Positions 43,778-53,066 of a stretch of 64,000 nucleotides of DNA are shown here, in pieces. The notes below the pieces were generated by a model. It was not told the DNA's origin, ran no database searches, and worked only from the letters and a program-made list of their open reading frames with translations. The first letter of the stretch is position 1. Each line of letters opens with the position of its first letter. The stretch is from Enterovibrio qingdaonensis (GTDB lineage: Bacteria; Pseudomonadota; Gammaproteobacteria; Enterobacterales; Vibrionaceae), in the NCBI RefSeq assembly GCF_028683135.1, contig NZ_JAJUBB010000001.1:124001-188000 (forward strand). The letters run 5' to 3'. The position numbers were made by a program, and so were the translations under genes.

Positions 43778-44659
43778 ATGCTCGAAAAAGTCATCAGTAT
43801 TCTCTTCCCTATTTTCGCTGTCGTAGTGGCGGGATTTTTCGTTGGAAAGCAGTTCAAACCCAATATGGGTGACATGAATCGTATCAATATCGACTTGATG
43901 ATCCCTTGCTTGGTATTCTCCACCTTGTCCATCATGCCCTTGGGAAAAGCGCAATCCTCTCTCATTTTCGCAGCGTCACTCGCTGTACTTTTGCCGGGGC
44001 TATTAATGGTTCCTGTCTGCAAACTGCTTAAGCTTTCCTATAAAACCTGGACGCCACCGCAGATGTTCCGCAATAGCGGAAACTTGGCCATACCACTTTT
44101 TGGTTATGCATTTGGTACGGCCGCAGAAGGACCTGCCGTTCTGCTTTTCGTTGTGTCGTTGTTGCTACATATTACCGTTGGATTGGCAATGCTTAGCAAC
44201 GAAGAGTATCAGTTCCGAAATGTGCTAAAAATGCCACTTCTTTGGGCGTCTCTGGCCGCGATTTTGTTTAACGTCTTCGACGCAACACTCTGGAATCCGC
44301 TCTATGAGGCAATGACATTGGTTGGCCAAGCAGCGGTACCAATCATGCTTATTTCTCTGGGTGTGCAATTAACCGCGATTCGTTGGTCCGGAATTGGCGT
44401 AGGGTTACTGTCGACCGCTCTTAGTTTAGTAACCGGAGGCATTACGTTTGCGGTGATTTATTACTGGATCCCACTGCCAGCCGAGCACATGAAAATGTTG
44501 CTGCTGTTTACCATGCTTCCGCCAGCAGTGATGAACTTTTTGCTGGCAGAGCGTTTTCGTATTGGTGCAGACAACGTGGCTTCGATGGTGCTCTTTGGCA
44601 ATTTACTCACCATCATCACCTTACCCCTGCTGCTGGCAGCAACTTTCTATATTGGGTAG
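43778..44659 (+). CDS. AEC family transporter
   Basis: This 293-residue auxin-efflux-carrier type permease has about ten helices. Landmarks are FVGKQFKPNMGDMNRINIDLM early, FRNSGNLAIPLFGYAFG at the first crossover and PIMLISLGVQL after the central loop. Bacterial members export small carboxylates or amino acids; the substrate here is unknown. It is convergent with sgrR, six bases apart. Confidence 0.85.
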   Translation: MLEKVISILFPIFAVVVAGFFVGKQFKPNMGDMNRINIDLMIPCLVFSTLSIMPLGKAQSSLIFAASLAVLLPGLLMVPVCKLLKLSYKTWTPPQMFRNSGNLAIPLFGYAFGTAAEGPAVLLFVVSLLLHITVGLAMLSNEEYQFRNVLKMPLLWASLAAILFNVFDATLWNPLYEAMTLVGQAAVPIMLISLGVQLTAIRWSGIGVGLLSTALSLVTGGITFAVIYYWIPLPAEHMKMLLLFTMLPPAVMNFLLAERFRIGADNVASMVLFGNLLTIITLPLLLAATFYIG

Positions 44660-44665
44660 TGGTGG

Positions 44666-46384
44666 CTAAATCAGGGGTTTTTTCCACACAGATTTAAAGT
44701 CAAACCAGCCAACCCGATTGGATGAGACATCCTCAAGGTCCGCGCTGTCCACCACACCTAACCAGATGTGAAACAAGGGAACGAGCTGCGAAGTTTCAAC
44801 CAATGAACGACCTATCGCCTCTGAATCAAATGCAGTTTCTGACTGCTCGCGCCACAGTGCGATGTTTTCGTACAAATCATCAAACTCATCACGCGGCATC
44901 GCGGTCGATAGGTGCTCAAAGTTAGTTAACCACGGTAGCATCGAATCGGCACGCTTATTCCCGAAGCTGACCCCACACAGCCAAATATCAATCTTCTTGG
45001 CTTTTTTCGGTATCATCATCTCTTCGTAAGGCACTGTATCAATTTCCAACGTCACGCCGTCTTCTGCCAGCATTTGCTTCAAGGCCAATGCGAGTAAAGG
45101 AAACAATGGGTTTTCTGACTGATGAACAAGCCGCAATGTTTTCTGAGCAGGAGCTGGCGTACTGGTTGAAGAAACATTCGAATGGATCCAACCTGGCACT
45201 AACCCATACGCGTTAATTAAGCGATATTCTCCTATCTCTAACTTGGCAAGATAAGGCAGCAAACACAGTGAAGAAACACGCTGGCGAATGTAGGTTGCCC
45301 AGCGTTCATCTTTCGCAATCCCTGTTTGGCGATTTAGCAGCAAATAGTTACAACCTTCATCCAACTCCAATCTATCACTTGCATCACTCTGAAGTGCACC
45401 CTGGCGTGAATCCAGTGCGGTAGGATCAAGAGAAGCTGTCGGTTGCAAGTAACACATAGCGGCACTGTCCAGTACCCAGATTTCTATTTCATCCGTCAAT
45501 GCACGGAAGCCAAAATACTGGTCGTGCGCTTTGAGTACCAATTGACGTTCATTGTTAACCGCAACACGATATGGACCCGTGCCTACTGGCATTCTGTCTC
45601 CATCCTTTGTTTGAGCGACTTTTTTTGACTGAATCGCTGCCATGGGAATTGCCAACGTTTCAGGTAGGTAGTTATCCGCCCGCGAAAGAAATACATCGAT
45701 CACGTTATCTTCAGGGGCTTCAATTCGGTCAATATGCGCGAAATAAGGATTTGTCGTCAGGACTTTCAGTGACCAAATAACATCATCAGCATGCAGTAGG
45801 CTTCCGTCGTGAAATTTAACCGCCGGGCGCAGATAAAAACGCCATTGTTGGGGAGAAATTGCCTCCCAGTGATGGGCAAGATCGGGCTCCACCAGCTCGG
45901 TTTTCTCGTTAATTCGAGTAAGCCCATTAAAAATCTGTGTCACAAGATGCTGCTCGGAGCGTCTTAGAGGCTTGGTAGGGTTTAACGTTGGAAAGCTGCG
46001 GTAATAGGGCAAACGAATGATTTGCTTACCCTCTTGCGTTGACACACCCAATTGTTCTTGGATCAATCGCGCTAACTTTTCTGCATCGTTATCGAGTTCT
46101 TCCAATGCGGCATCAAGTTTACCTTCTTGAACCCACTTTCTAACTCGGCGCATTTGAAGGTCAGATTCAGTGCGATAGAAATTCAATCGGCTTTGCTTCC
46201 CTCGCCCAACGGCAGGATCCCAGCTCAGCCAGCCTTGCTCAGCCATCTTATTCAGCACCATTCTCGCGTTTCGTCGCGTACAACACAGAATGTCCGCCAT
46301 CGTTTCCAAATTGGTGTCACTGTCTCTGCCACTGAAATAGGCATAGATTTTAGAAAACTGGGTTTGAAGGCGCTGTCCTGACAT
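44666..46384 (-). CDS. sgrR: SgrR-like transcriptional regulator
   Basis: This 572-residue regulator has an N-terminal winged helix (about residues 1-110, with ADILCCTRRNARMVLNKMAEQGWLSW) fused to an ABC-type peptide-binding domain (about 120-550, with LRPAVKFHDGSLLHADDVIWSL). In E. coli SgrR senses sugar-phosphate stress and turns on the small RNA SgrS. I see no SgrS-like sequence upstream here, so the target is unknown. The upstream gene is divergent and encodes a hypothetical protein. Confidence 0.85.
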   Translation of the reverse strand: MSGQRLQTQFSKIYAYFSGRDSDTNLETMADILCCTRRNARMVLNKMAEQGWLSWDPAVGRGKQSRLNFYRTESDLQMRRVRKWVQEGKLDAALEELDNDAEKLARLIQEQLGVSTQEGKQIIRLPYYRSFPTLNPTKPLRRSEQHLVTQIFNGLTRINEKTELVEPDLAHHWEAISPQQWRFYLRPAVKFHDGSLLHADDVIWSLKVLTTNPYFAHIDRIEAPEDNVIDVFLSRADNYLPETLAIPMAAIQSKKVAQTKDGDRMPVGTGPYRVAVNNERQLVLKAHDQYFGFRALTDEIEIWVLDSAAMCYLQPTASLDPTALDSRQGALQSDASDRLELDEGCNYLLLNRQTGIAKDERWATYIRQRVSSLCLLPYLAKLEIGEYRLINAYGLVPGWIHSNVSSTSTPAPAQKTLRLVHQSENPLFPLLALALKQMLAEDGVTLEIDTVPYEEMMIPKKAKKIDIWLCGVSFGNKRADSMLPWLTNFEHLSTAMPRDEFDDLYENIALWREQSETAFDSEAIGRSLVETSQLVPLFHIWLGVVDSADLEDVSSNRVGWFDFKSVWKKPLI

Positions 46385-46591
46385 AAAAGAGGAACCCCTA
46401 AGTCGCTTAGTTTGCAGAAATATTTCCTATTTTATACTCAAATACGGCTTTCGCTATCAATATCTAACTGGTCAAGAGTTAGCCATTCGTCAGAAACATT
46501 TCCTCATTTTGTGCTCTGGAGATTGTTATTTCACTTAACGGCGTTATTATCGGTGTTCACATGCTGATGTTGCATAGGCTCAGGAGCCATC

Positions 46592-47101
46592 ATGATCGAA
46601 TCGACTGTTCTTTCTCACTATCATAAAAAGCAACAATGGATGGCAAGTCACATCGACGATGCCCAGTTTCCTACCCCAGAAAGCAAAAGGGGCTTGGCTT
46701 TCTATCAAGCTGCAGAGACGTCCCCGTCAGTCGAAGAGGTTCAGCACACTGAATCACAAGACGGTTTCACTTTTTATGCTGTCGATTGTCACCCACTGGT
46801 CGTGCGATATGCACTTACCTTGGCGCAAAAATGGCCCGATGACCAACAAGAGGTCATGGTCGAATACCTGTCTCAGTTATCTCTGACTGATATTCCCACT
46901 CCCGATGGTGTAAATGTTGCTCTTTACGTTGCGATGGAACGCGGAAAACCTGTCGCGACAGGTATGCTCTTCGAGACGCAAGAAGAAGAAAGCTCAGTGG
47001 AAGGTATCTATGATGTCTTCGGTATCACTGACGCAGCCCAAACGGCTATGATGAGCCACATGAAGTCAGTTGCTAAGAATGGCGTTATATTGGTTGAGTA
47101 A
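46592..47101 (+). CDS. GNAT-like hypothetical protein
   Basis: This 169-residue cytosolic protein has GKPVATGMLF followed by an acidic loop and VEGIYDVFGI, which resembles the central beta4-beta5 part of GNAT acetyltransferases (substrate and CoA side), but the acetyl-CoA P-loop (Q/RxxGxG/A) is not visible. It may be a GNAT fold that lost activity. It is divergent from sgrR and has a strong terminator. Confidence 0.6.
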   Translation: MIESTVLSHYHKKQQWMASHIDDAQFPTPESKRGLAFYQAAETSPSVEEVQHTESQDGFTFYAVDCHPLVVRYALTLAQKWPDDQQEVMVEYLSQLSLTDIPTPDGVNVALYVAMERGKPVATGMLFETQEEESSVEGIYDVFGITDAAQTAMMSHMKSVAKNGVILVE

Positions 47102-47118
47102 TTATCTGATATACAAAT

Positions 47119-47148
47119 AAAAAAGCAGAGCTAAGCTCTGCTTTTTTT
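47119..47148 (+). terminator. Terminator of the GNAT-like gene
   Basis: AGCAGAGCT and AGCTCTGCT pair around one A; six A residues precede and seven T residues follow. It is a strong bidirectional hairpin 20 bases after the stop codon, and could also end the minus-strand tiny gene. Confidence 0.92.
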
Positions 47149-47271
47149 GTCTCGATTCATTGATGACCGAAGTGCATTCTGATTTCAGATGTCTCTGGCA
47201 CCGATACATTGAGACAGTAAAGTAATTGACTGAAAAGTGAGATAAAAAAGGGTTTCAGTCTTTACATAGTA

Positions 47272-47352
47272 TTATTTACAACGGCACTTACGCTCTTTCT
47301 TGACGATGAAAAATGCAGCGACAAGAAAAGCAACGACCAGAACGGTTTCCAC
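47272..47352 (-). CDS. Tiny membrane protein with cysteine-basic tail
   Basis: This 26-residue frame begins with GTG, preceded 7 bases upstream by AGGGGA. The product has a hydrophobic span (about residues 3-17, rich in Val, Ala and Phe) and ends with a basic tail holding two cysteines (KKERKCRCK). The reading frame uses the second half of the intergenic region downstream of puuD. It may be a small inner-membrane protein or a short toxin-like peptide. Confidence rests on the ribosome-binding site and the clear amphipathic pattern; it needs expression evidence. Confidence 0.6.
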   Translation of the reverse strand: METVLVVAFLVAAFFIVKKERKCRCK

Positions 47353-47654
47353 GGTATATCCCCTACAAGTATTTCAGCTAACGCTTAGTCAATCCACACT
47401 CTTCGGTTGGCATGGCTAAGCGGTGTTTTTTTATACGAAGCAGAGTATAACGAAGATCAATTTTCTTTTCTTGGTCGTTCTTTACTTTTTGCCAATTTAA
47501 TACTCATTTGTACATAAATTCGTGAAATACCTCTATTTTGTCTTACCGCCCTATCGTAATTCACCCATAATTACATAAAGAACAATAAGTTATCACACCA
47601 CTTCACTTACTTTTTGTGTGAGAGTCGCCTAGTAAAAGCGACTCTCTGTCCACC
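47353..47654. other. Intergenic region between puuD and the tiny gene
   Basis: This stretch of 302 bases contains the puuD 3' hairpin and the promoter region for the tiny minus-strand gene. I see no coding region and no other named motif. Confidence 0.5.
47620..47646 (-). terminator. Hairpin after puuD, terminator-like without U tract
   Basis: On the minus strand GAGAGTCGC and GCGACTCTC form a perfect 9-bp stem with a 9-nt loop 8 bases after the puuD stop. No T run follows on either strand, so it may be Rho-dependent or a stabilising 3' hairpin. Confidence 0.5.
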
Positions 47655-48893
47655 TCAATGGATAGAAGCACCATCGTCAGCCCACTTCCCAATAGCCTCT
47701 CGCTCTTCAACCGTCATTTGTGTCAGATTACCTAAAGGCATGATATTTGTAGTGACAGTTTGAGCGACAATTCTAGATACTTCGTTTTGCATCTGCTCAG
47801 GCGTGTCGAGCATCACTCCTGCAGGTGCAGTCGCAAAAGCCGCATGAGTTGGCTGTTGTGAATGACATACCGTACACCGCTCCGTAATGATGGTTTTTAC
47901 CGTTTCAAACGCAACGATATCAGTTTGTTGAACGGTTACAATTTCCACATTCTCTGTTCCAGAAGATGAAACCGCAACGGGGACCCTTTTCTCTTGGAAC
48001 GCATTAGGGTTGGACACAAAAGCAAGGCAAACTAATCCAAGTGCAGCAGTTGGAATTGTCCACGCATATTTCTGACTACCATGTCGCGTATTGAAGTAAT
48101 GGCGCACCAAAACACTGATGACTGACAAACCCGCCAAGATTGCCCAGTTATATTCGTTTCCATAGGTGCTTGGAAAATGGTTGCTGATCATAATAAACAG
48201 CACAGGTAACGTCAGGTAGTTGTTGTGACGAGAACGAAGTAACCCTTTTGCTGGCAACTCTGGATCAGGCTCTCTGTTTTCTTCTATCGCTTTAACCAAG
48301 CCACGCTGAGCCGGCATAATAATGCGGAAAACATTACCCACCATAATGGTACCTATGATGGCACCGACATGGATGTACGCTCCTCGACCGCTAAATACTA
48401 AGCTCAATGCCCACGCAGCTCCGACAAGAGACGCAAATAACACCACCCCAAGTAGCAGCGGCTTTTTACCCAAAGGGGAATCACACAGAAAATCGTAGAC
48501 AAACCAGCCCGCAACTAAAGAGCCAATACCTATTGCAACCGCTGTCATTGGAGCAATACCCGACCCCGGTTTAACAAGGTAAATATCTGCGTTGGAATAG
48601 AAAACGATGCTCAGCAGGGCCACACCGGTTAGCCAAGTAAAGTAGGCTTCCCATTTAAACCAATGTAAGGTTTCTGGCATTTTAGGGGGTGCCAATTTGT
48701 ATTTCTCGAGGTGGTAAATGCCACCACCGTGTATGGCCCAAAGATCCCCTGACAACCCTTCTTTGGGGTTATCTCTATTTAGGTTATTTTCAAGCCAAAC
48801 AAAGTAAAAAGAGGCACCAATCCAAGCGACGCCGGTGATCATGTGTATCCAGCGTACCGCAAGGTTCAACCATTCCGTGATGTACGGATCCAT
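47655..48893 (-). CDS. puuD: Urate oxidase PuuD, membrane type with cytochrome c
   Basis: This 412-residue protein has about eight membrane helices (residues 10-295) of the DUF989/PuuD type and a C-terminal periplasmic cytochrome c domain with heme motif CTVCH (340-344) and likely Met385 ligand. PuuD oxidises urate to 5-hydroxyisourate and sends electrons into the respiratory chain rather than making peroxide. Landmarks are WIHMITGVAWIGASFYFVWLE and GLLRSRHNNYLTLPVLF. A perfect AGGAGG site precedes ATG. It is the last gene of the minus-strand urate operon. Confidence 0.93.
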   Translation of the reverse strand: MDPYITEWLNLAVRWIHMITGVAWIGASFYFVWLENNLNRDNPKEGLSGDLWAIHGGGIYHLEKYKLAPPKMPETLHWFKWEAYFTWLTGVALLSIVFYSNADIYLVKPGSGIAPMTAVAIGIGSLVAGWFVYDFLCDSPLGKKPLLLGVVLFASLVGAAWALSLVFSGRGAYIHVGAIIGTIMVGNVFRIIMPAQRGLVKAIEENREPDPELPAKGLLRSRHNNYLTLPVLFIMISNHFPSTYGNEYNWAILAGLSVISVLVRHYFNTRHGSQKYAWTIPTAALGLVCLAFVSNPNAFQEKRVPVAVSSSGTENVEIVTVQQTDIVAFETVKTIITERCTVCHSQQPTHAAFATAPAGVMLDTPEQMQNEVSRIVAQTVTTNIMPLGNLTQMTVEEREAIGKWADDGASIH

Positions 48894-49027
48894 AACAACC
48901 TCCTGTATGAACGCCGTTGCTTATCTTGCGATTAACAATAAAGCTTACGTCGTCCCTTCCTGTTTTTCTTAGATATTGGCATTCACTTTAAACAAAGCAG
49001 CAAGCGACTCACTTTGAAAAAGAGACA

Positions 49028-49567
49028 TTAAGATTCAGGAGCCAATATCACACGTATCTGTTTTGAAAAGAAAAACTCGTCACAGTTTTTACCTTCACCT
49101 TCTCGATCAACGACCAGAAACTGATCGTTTGGCGACAAAGCAAGCACAGGGTGATGCCATACGCCACAATGGTAATTCACACCTTGTGACCCTTTTGCAT
49201 AAAACGCACGAATAGCATGCGGATCAGGCGCATCGGCCTTGGGTGCAACAACGACCAAATAGTCATTACCCAACAGTGGCACGAATGCTTGTGAGCCTTT
49301 TGGATGACGCTCCAGCATTTCAATGCCATGCGGGTATGACAGCGGTGTCGCTTGAAAGATATTGATGATAACGCGACTACCTTCATCAACTTGCGTGGTC
49401 GCAAGCTTGTGATAGCGTCGAGTAGAACCACCATTGATCATGAAATAGTCACGATTTTCAGTTTCAATGACATCACCAAACGGCGCAAACGCATCCGGTG
49501 TTAATGGCTCTGGCGTTAACGTGATTGTCACGCCCTTTTCAATATCTGTATCCATTTCTTGTATCAT
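49028..49567 (-). CDS. allA: Ureidoglycolate lyase AllA
   Basis: This 179-residue cupin-fold enzyme splits ureidoglycolate into glyoxylate and urea, the last step of allantoin use. Landmarks are FAPFGDVIE, FMINGGSTRRYHKLA, ERHPKGSQAFVPL and GVNYHCGVWHHPVLAL. ATG codons at residues 1 and 5 are both possible. It lies 34 bases after the allantoicase gene and about 134 bases before puuD, on the same strand. Confidence 0.92.
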   Translation of the reverse strand: MIQEMDTDIEKGVTITLTPEPLTPDAFAPFGDVIETENRDYFMINGGSTRRYHKLATTQVDEGSRVIINIFQATPLSYPHGIEMLERHPKGSQAFVPLLGNDYLVVVAPKADAPDPHAIRAFYAKGSQGVNYHCGVWHHPVLALSPNDQFLVVDREGEGKNCDEFFFSKQIRVILAPES

Positions 49568-49601
49568 CCTGCGTTTACACGTTCACTATGACGATATTTG
49601 T

Positions 49602-50594
49602 TCAATCTGACTTTCGACCAAACAGTCGAACACGGCTAATGCCACCATCAGGGAAGATATTTACCCTAACGTGCGAAATCGCCCCAAGTGTATTTACCTG
49701 ATTAGCAAACTCGTGGATGTTATCTGCGGACAATTTTTGACTTGGAAGCAGTTCACGCCAAAATAGGCTTTGTGTGGCGATCTGCTCGTCAGTGCCCCCT
49801 TCAACAAATGCAGCTTGAATCGAGACACTATCAGGGTAATTTCCTTTGAAATGCGCAGTGTCGATTACAATACGGTCAACATAGGCGGTATGACCCAAAG
49901 AAAGGATCACCCAATCATTCCCAGGTACACGACGTCGTGCCGTCTCCCAGCCGTCACCCATGTTTACGCCACGACCTGGCATTATGAGGTTACTCATATG
50001 ACCAAAGTGCTGATCGTTACATGCCAGCGCACGACCACCGTTCTCGACCGCCACTAAGTCCAACTCTTGATCTGAACTTACGCGCGTCCAGTCAATCTCT
50101 GGTTGTCCATAAATTCGTAGTCTGGCGACGCCGCCATCGGGGTAGATGTGAAATCTCACATGGGTAAATGACTTTTTCGATTCAACATTTTCGAAGTGGT
50201 GGCTGTCACCCTTCAGGTTTGTGGATGCAATCAGCGTTTCCCAGACTTGCTCTTGCTGTGGGTCGCCATCTGGCGAGTAACATCCTTCTAACGATGCTGA
50301 GGGCGGGTAGTTACCCGTAAAGTGAGAGGTGTCGATATCTACACCGGAAATTTTGCCCGGCAAACCCAGTCTGACAACACAATAGTCATGCCCTTCTTCA
50401 CGCTTACGGCGCGATTCCCAGCCATCCATCCATTTTCCGTTGTCATCGTATACGTCTTCTTTCCATTGCGCGGGCGCATCATCGACTAGACGCTGTTTAT
50501 CGGCAAAGAAGTCATCTGTTGCATAAATTACCTTTGTGCCTAACCGGCTACTGGCAAGATTCACAAGCTTGACGAATTCAGGACGATTTTCCAT
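49602..50594 (-). CDS. alc: Allantoicase
   Basis: This 330-residue enzyme has two similar beta-sandwich domains, each with the pattern GWESRRKREEG...DTSHFTGNYP or GWETARRRVPG...DTAHFKGNYPDS and ending in HIYPDGGVARLR or NIFPDGGISRVR. It hydrolyses allantoate to ureidoglycolate and urea. Length and duplication are standard. It lies about 200 bases from uraD and 34 from allA, with a good AAAGGAAG site. Confidence 0.95.
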   Translation of the reverse strand: MENRPEFVKLVNLASSRLGTKVIYATDDFFADKQRLVDDAPAQWKEDVYDDNGKWMDGWESRRKREEGHDYCVVRLGLPGKISGVDIDTSHFTGNYPPSASLEGCYSPDGDPQQEQVWETLIASTNLKGDSHHFENVESKKSFTHVRFHIYPDGGVARLRIYGQPEIDWTRVSSDQELDLVAVENGGRALACNDQHFGHMSNLIMPGRGVNMGDGWETARRRVPGNDWVILSLGHTAYVDRIVIDTAHFKGNYPDSVSIQAAFVEGGTDEQIATQSLFWRELLPSQKLSADNIHEFANQVNTLGAISHVRVNIFPDGGISRVRLFGRKSD

Positions 50595-50795
50595 TTTTAT
50601 TGCTTCCTTTTATCACATATATCCGTGACACCGAGTTGCCTTTTTGGCCTGGCATCTTTGATACAAAAGGTCGCGTCTTTTCCCCTTTCACTGTGGCAGA
50701 AGGCATTTAATTGCACCTTCGGCGAGCTTCAATTTGCGAGACGCTGAATTCACCGTTTGATGTAATGAAATATCACCATCACGGCACCCAGAGAG

Positions 50796-51311
50796 CTACA
50801 AATCACGTAGCCTGAACAAAGCGATTTTGTTAATTTCGGCAATCGCTGTGTCAAATTCAGTTTGTAAGTCGTTGTCTAAACGTGTTTCAAACGCTGATAA
50901 AATCAAATGCCTGTTCGCGCCTTTTACCGCCATGATAAACGGGAACTGAAACTTCTCTTTATAGCGTTGGTTGTAATCAGTAAAGCGAGCAAACTCTTCA
51001 GCTGTACACTCGCTAATGCCAGCACTTGCTTGTTCAGAGGTCGATTCGGCGGTTAATTCGCCAGCTTGTGCCGCTTTGCCTGCTAAATCTGGGTGCGCCA
51101 ACACCACCTGCATTTTTTTTGCGTCGTCGGCGTCATTCAGCACGTTAGACATGCGCGAATGCAAGGTGTCTTGATCGTCAAATGCCGTATCTAACCCACT
51201 TCCAAATGCGGTTTCAGCCACCCAAGGGCTGTGCTCATAGACACCACCAAAGGTTTCAACAAACTGTGCTTTTGTCTGACTGCTTGGCCGACAGGTTGTA
51301 AAGAGCCCCAT
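50796..51311 (-). CDS. uraD: OHCU decarboxylase UraD
   Basis: This 171-residue enzyme decarboxylates 2-oxo-4-hydroxy-4-carboxy-5-ureidoimidazoline to S-allantoin, the third step after urate oxidation. Seen motifs are HPDLAGKAA (His/Asp substrate site) and SAGISECTAEEFARF, with KFQFPFIMAVKG near the C-terminal half. It starts 7 bases after puuE stops. Confidence 0.95.
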   Translation of the reverse strand: MGLFTTCRPSSQTKAQFVETFGGVYEHSPWVAETAFGSGLDTAFDDQDTLHSRMSNVLNDADDAKKMQVVLAHPDLAGKAAQAGELTAESTSEQASAGISECTAEEFARFTDYNQRYKEKFQFPFIMAVKGANRHLILSAFETRLDNDLQTEFDTAIAEINKIALFRLRDL

Positions 51312-51318
51312 TGATTAC

Positions 51319-52251
51319 CTACTCCGTGGTCATGCTTGAATGCGGATGATGCTTGTGCCAATGATTGGCAATATCAACACGGCGAGTCACCCAAACCCTG
51401 TCGTGTTGTTCTACATATTCGATAAATCGCTTTAACGCAGCCAATCGGCCGGGGCGGCCTATCAAACGACAATGCAGGCCGATAGACAGCATTTTTGGTG
51501 CATCCAGCCCTTCTTCATAAAGCACATCAAAACTGTCTTTCAAGTACTGGAAGAACTGTTCACCAGAGTTAAACCCTTGAACCGTAGAAAAGCGCATGTC
51601 ATTAGTATCTAACGAATACGGAATCACTAACTGAGGCTTACCTTTTTCGGTACCGTCCTCATGCCAATATGGAAGATCATCGTCATACGCATCTGAGTCA
51701 TAAAGAAATCCACCTTCTTCAGCCACCAGCCTGCGAGTGTTTGGGCTGGTTCTTCCTGTATACCAACCTACTGGACGCTCTCCCGTAATCGCCGTTAACG
51801 CAGCAATGGCTTTATCCATATCTTCACGCTCGTCTTCTTCTCGAACATATTGATAATCGATCCAGCGATATCCATGGCTGCAGATTTCATGGCCTTCGTC
51901 TGCCATCGCTTGGATGATTTCAGGATAACGTTCCGCCGCCATACCAACGGCAAACACAGTGAGCGGTATCTCATGCTGGCGAAATAGACGAAGGATCCGC
52001 CATACACCCGAACGAGAACCATATTCATAGATAGATTCCATACTGATGTGACGAACACCTGAAAGGGGTTGCGCTGATGGGATTTCCGAAAGAAACGCTT
52101 CTGACTCTCGATCACCATGCAATACGCAACGCTCGCCACCTTCTTCGTAATTCAGTACAAATGAAACCGCAATCCGCGCCTCACCCGGCCACCTTGGGTG
52201 AGGAGGATGAGCACCATAGCCTTTCAAATCCCGAGGATAATCACTACTCAT
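51319..52251 (-). CDS. puuE: Allantoinase PuuE
   Basis: This 310-residue enzyme of the polysaccharide-deacetylase (NodB) fold, metal-independent PuuE type, opens the allantoin ring to allantoate. Landmarks are HPRWPGEARIAVSFVLNYEEG, GHEICSHGYRW and the C-terminal SIGLHCRLIGRPGRL. It is the first gene of puuE-uraD-alc-allA-puuD and is divergent from uraH across the region holding putative GntR sites. Confidence 0.95.
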   Translation of the reverse strand: MSSDYPRDLKGYGAHPPHPRWPGEARIAVSFVLNYEEGGERCVLHGDRESEAFLSEIPSAQPLSGVRHISMESIYEYGSRSGVWRILRLFRQHEIPLTVFAVGMAAERYPEIIQAMADEGHEICSHGYRWIDYQYVREEDEREDMDKAIAALTAITGERPVGWYTGRTSPNTRRLVAEEGGFLYDSDAYDDDLPYWHEDGTEKGKPQLVIPYSLDTNDMRFSTVQGFNSGEQFFQYLKDSFDVLYEEGLDAPKMLSIGLHCRLIGRPGRLAALKRFIEYVEQHDRVWVTRRVDIANHWHKHHPHSSMTTE

Positions 52252-52712
52252 CGCGCCATTCCTTTCCTTAAACCTTGCGTGAATGTTGTTCGTGTTTGCC
52301 GCTCTATTTATCTACTTATGGCGGTATAAAGATCAAAGAATCCGTTTCGGTTCTCATGAAGTCATTTTTAGTATTACATTTTGTATACAATTTACAAGAA
52401 CAAGTTAACAAAATGTTGCCGCGTTCAAGTTTCTGCAAATCCAAAAAATCTATAATGAACACAAAGAATACGCGCTAAACCCGCTAAATTCGTGGTTTAT
52501 TGCCCGATTCTCACAATTAGAACTGCACAATTTTTGACCTTTACAACAATTAACTATTGTGTACATTTTAGTTTGTAGATGTGCACATTGTTCGGATTAA
52601 CTCGAATCACTCAGACTTAGATACGTGCAGACAAAGGTAGCTGTATTAGTATCCAAGGTAATACATGCAGGAATGCGTAACCTTGGTAACTCGACAAAAG
52701 GACAGAACACAG
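52252..52712. promoter_or_regulatory. Divergent control region of the urate genes with three TGTNNACA sites
   Basis: These 461 non-coding bases separate puuE and uraH. TTGTATACAA (52381-52390), TTGTGTACAT (52557-52566) and ATGTGCACAT (52579-52588) share TGTNNACA; the last two are 22 bases apart centre to centre (two helical turns). FadR/VanR-type GntR proteins bind such sites. A CCAAGGT...ACCTTGG inverted repeat (52653-52686) lies just ahead of uraH. No regulator gene is nearby. Confidence 0.55.
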
Positions 52713-53066
52713 ATGGGAAAACTGACGACGCATGTACTAGACACCGCGCATGGAAAGCCGGGAGCTGATATCAACGTATCGCTATACCGTGTTGATGGTG
52801 ACACTTTACAACATGTGATCACGACAACAACGAATTCAGATGGGCGCACCGATGAGCCGCTTCTGGAGGCTAACGGTTTGTTAGTGGGCAAATATCAGCT
52901 CCAATTCAACACCGCCGATTACTTCCGCAACGCGGGCGTTTCCCTGAGTGATACCCCCTTTTTAGACGATGTAATCATTCGTTTTGGCGTGGATGACGCG
53001 AATTCGCACTACCACGTACCTTTGCTCGTTTCGCCCTACAGTTTTTCAACTTACAGAGGAAGCTAG
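52713..53066 (+). CDS. uraH: Hydroxyisourate hydrolase UraH
   Basis: This 117-residue transthyretin-like enzyme hydrolyses 5-hydroxyisourate to OHCU. The N-terminal LTTHVLDTAHGKPG and the C-terminal YRGS signature are intact, with PLLVSPYSFSTYRGS near the end. I start at the ATG giving MGKLTTHV; a longer start 16 codons upstream is not supported. It is divergent from puuE and 238 bases ahead of the permease genes. Confidence 0.95.
   Translation: MGKLTTHVLDTAHGKPGADINVSLYRVDGDTLQHVITTTTNSDGRTDEPLLEANGLLVGKYQLQFNTADYFRNAGVSLSDTPFLDDVIIRFGVDDANSHYHVPLLVSPYSFSTYRGS

Noticed and set aside
46385-46591. Search for an SgrS-like small RNA beside sgrR
   Set aside because: No hairpin with a poly-T tail and no SgrS-like pairing segment could be seen in this region.
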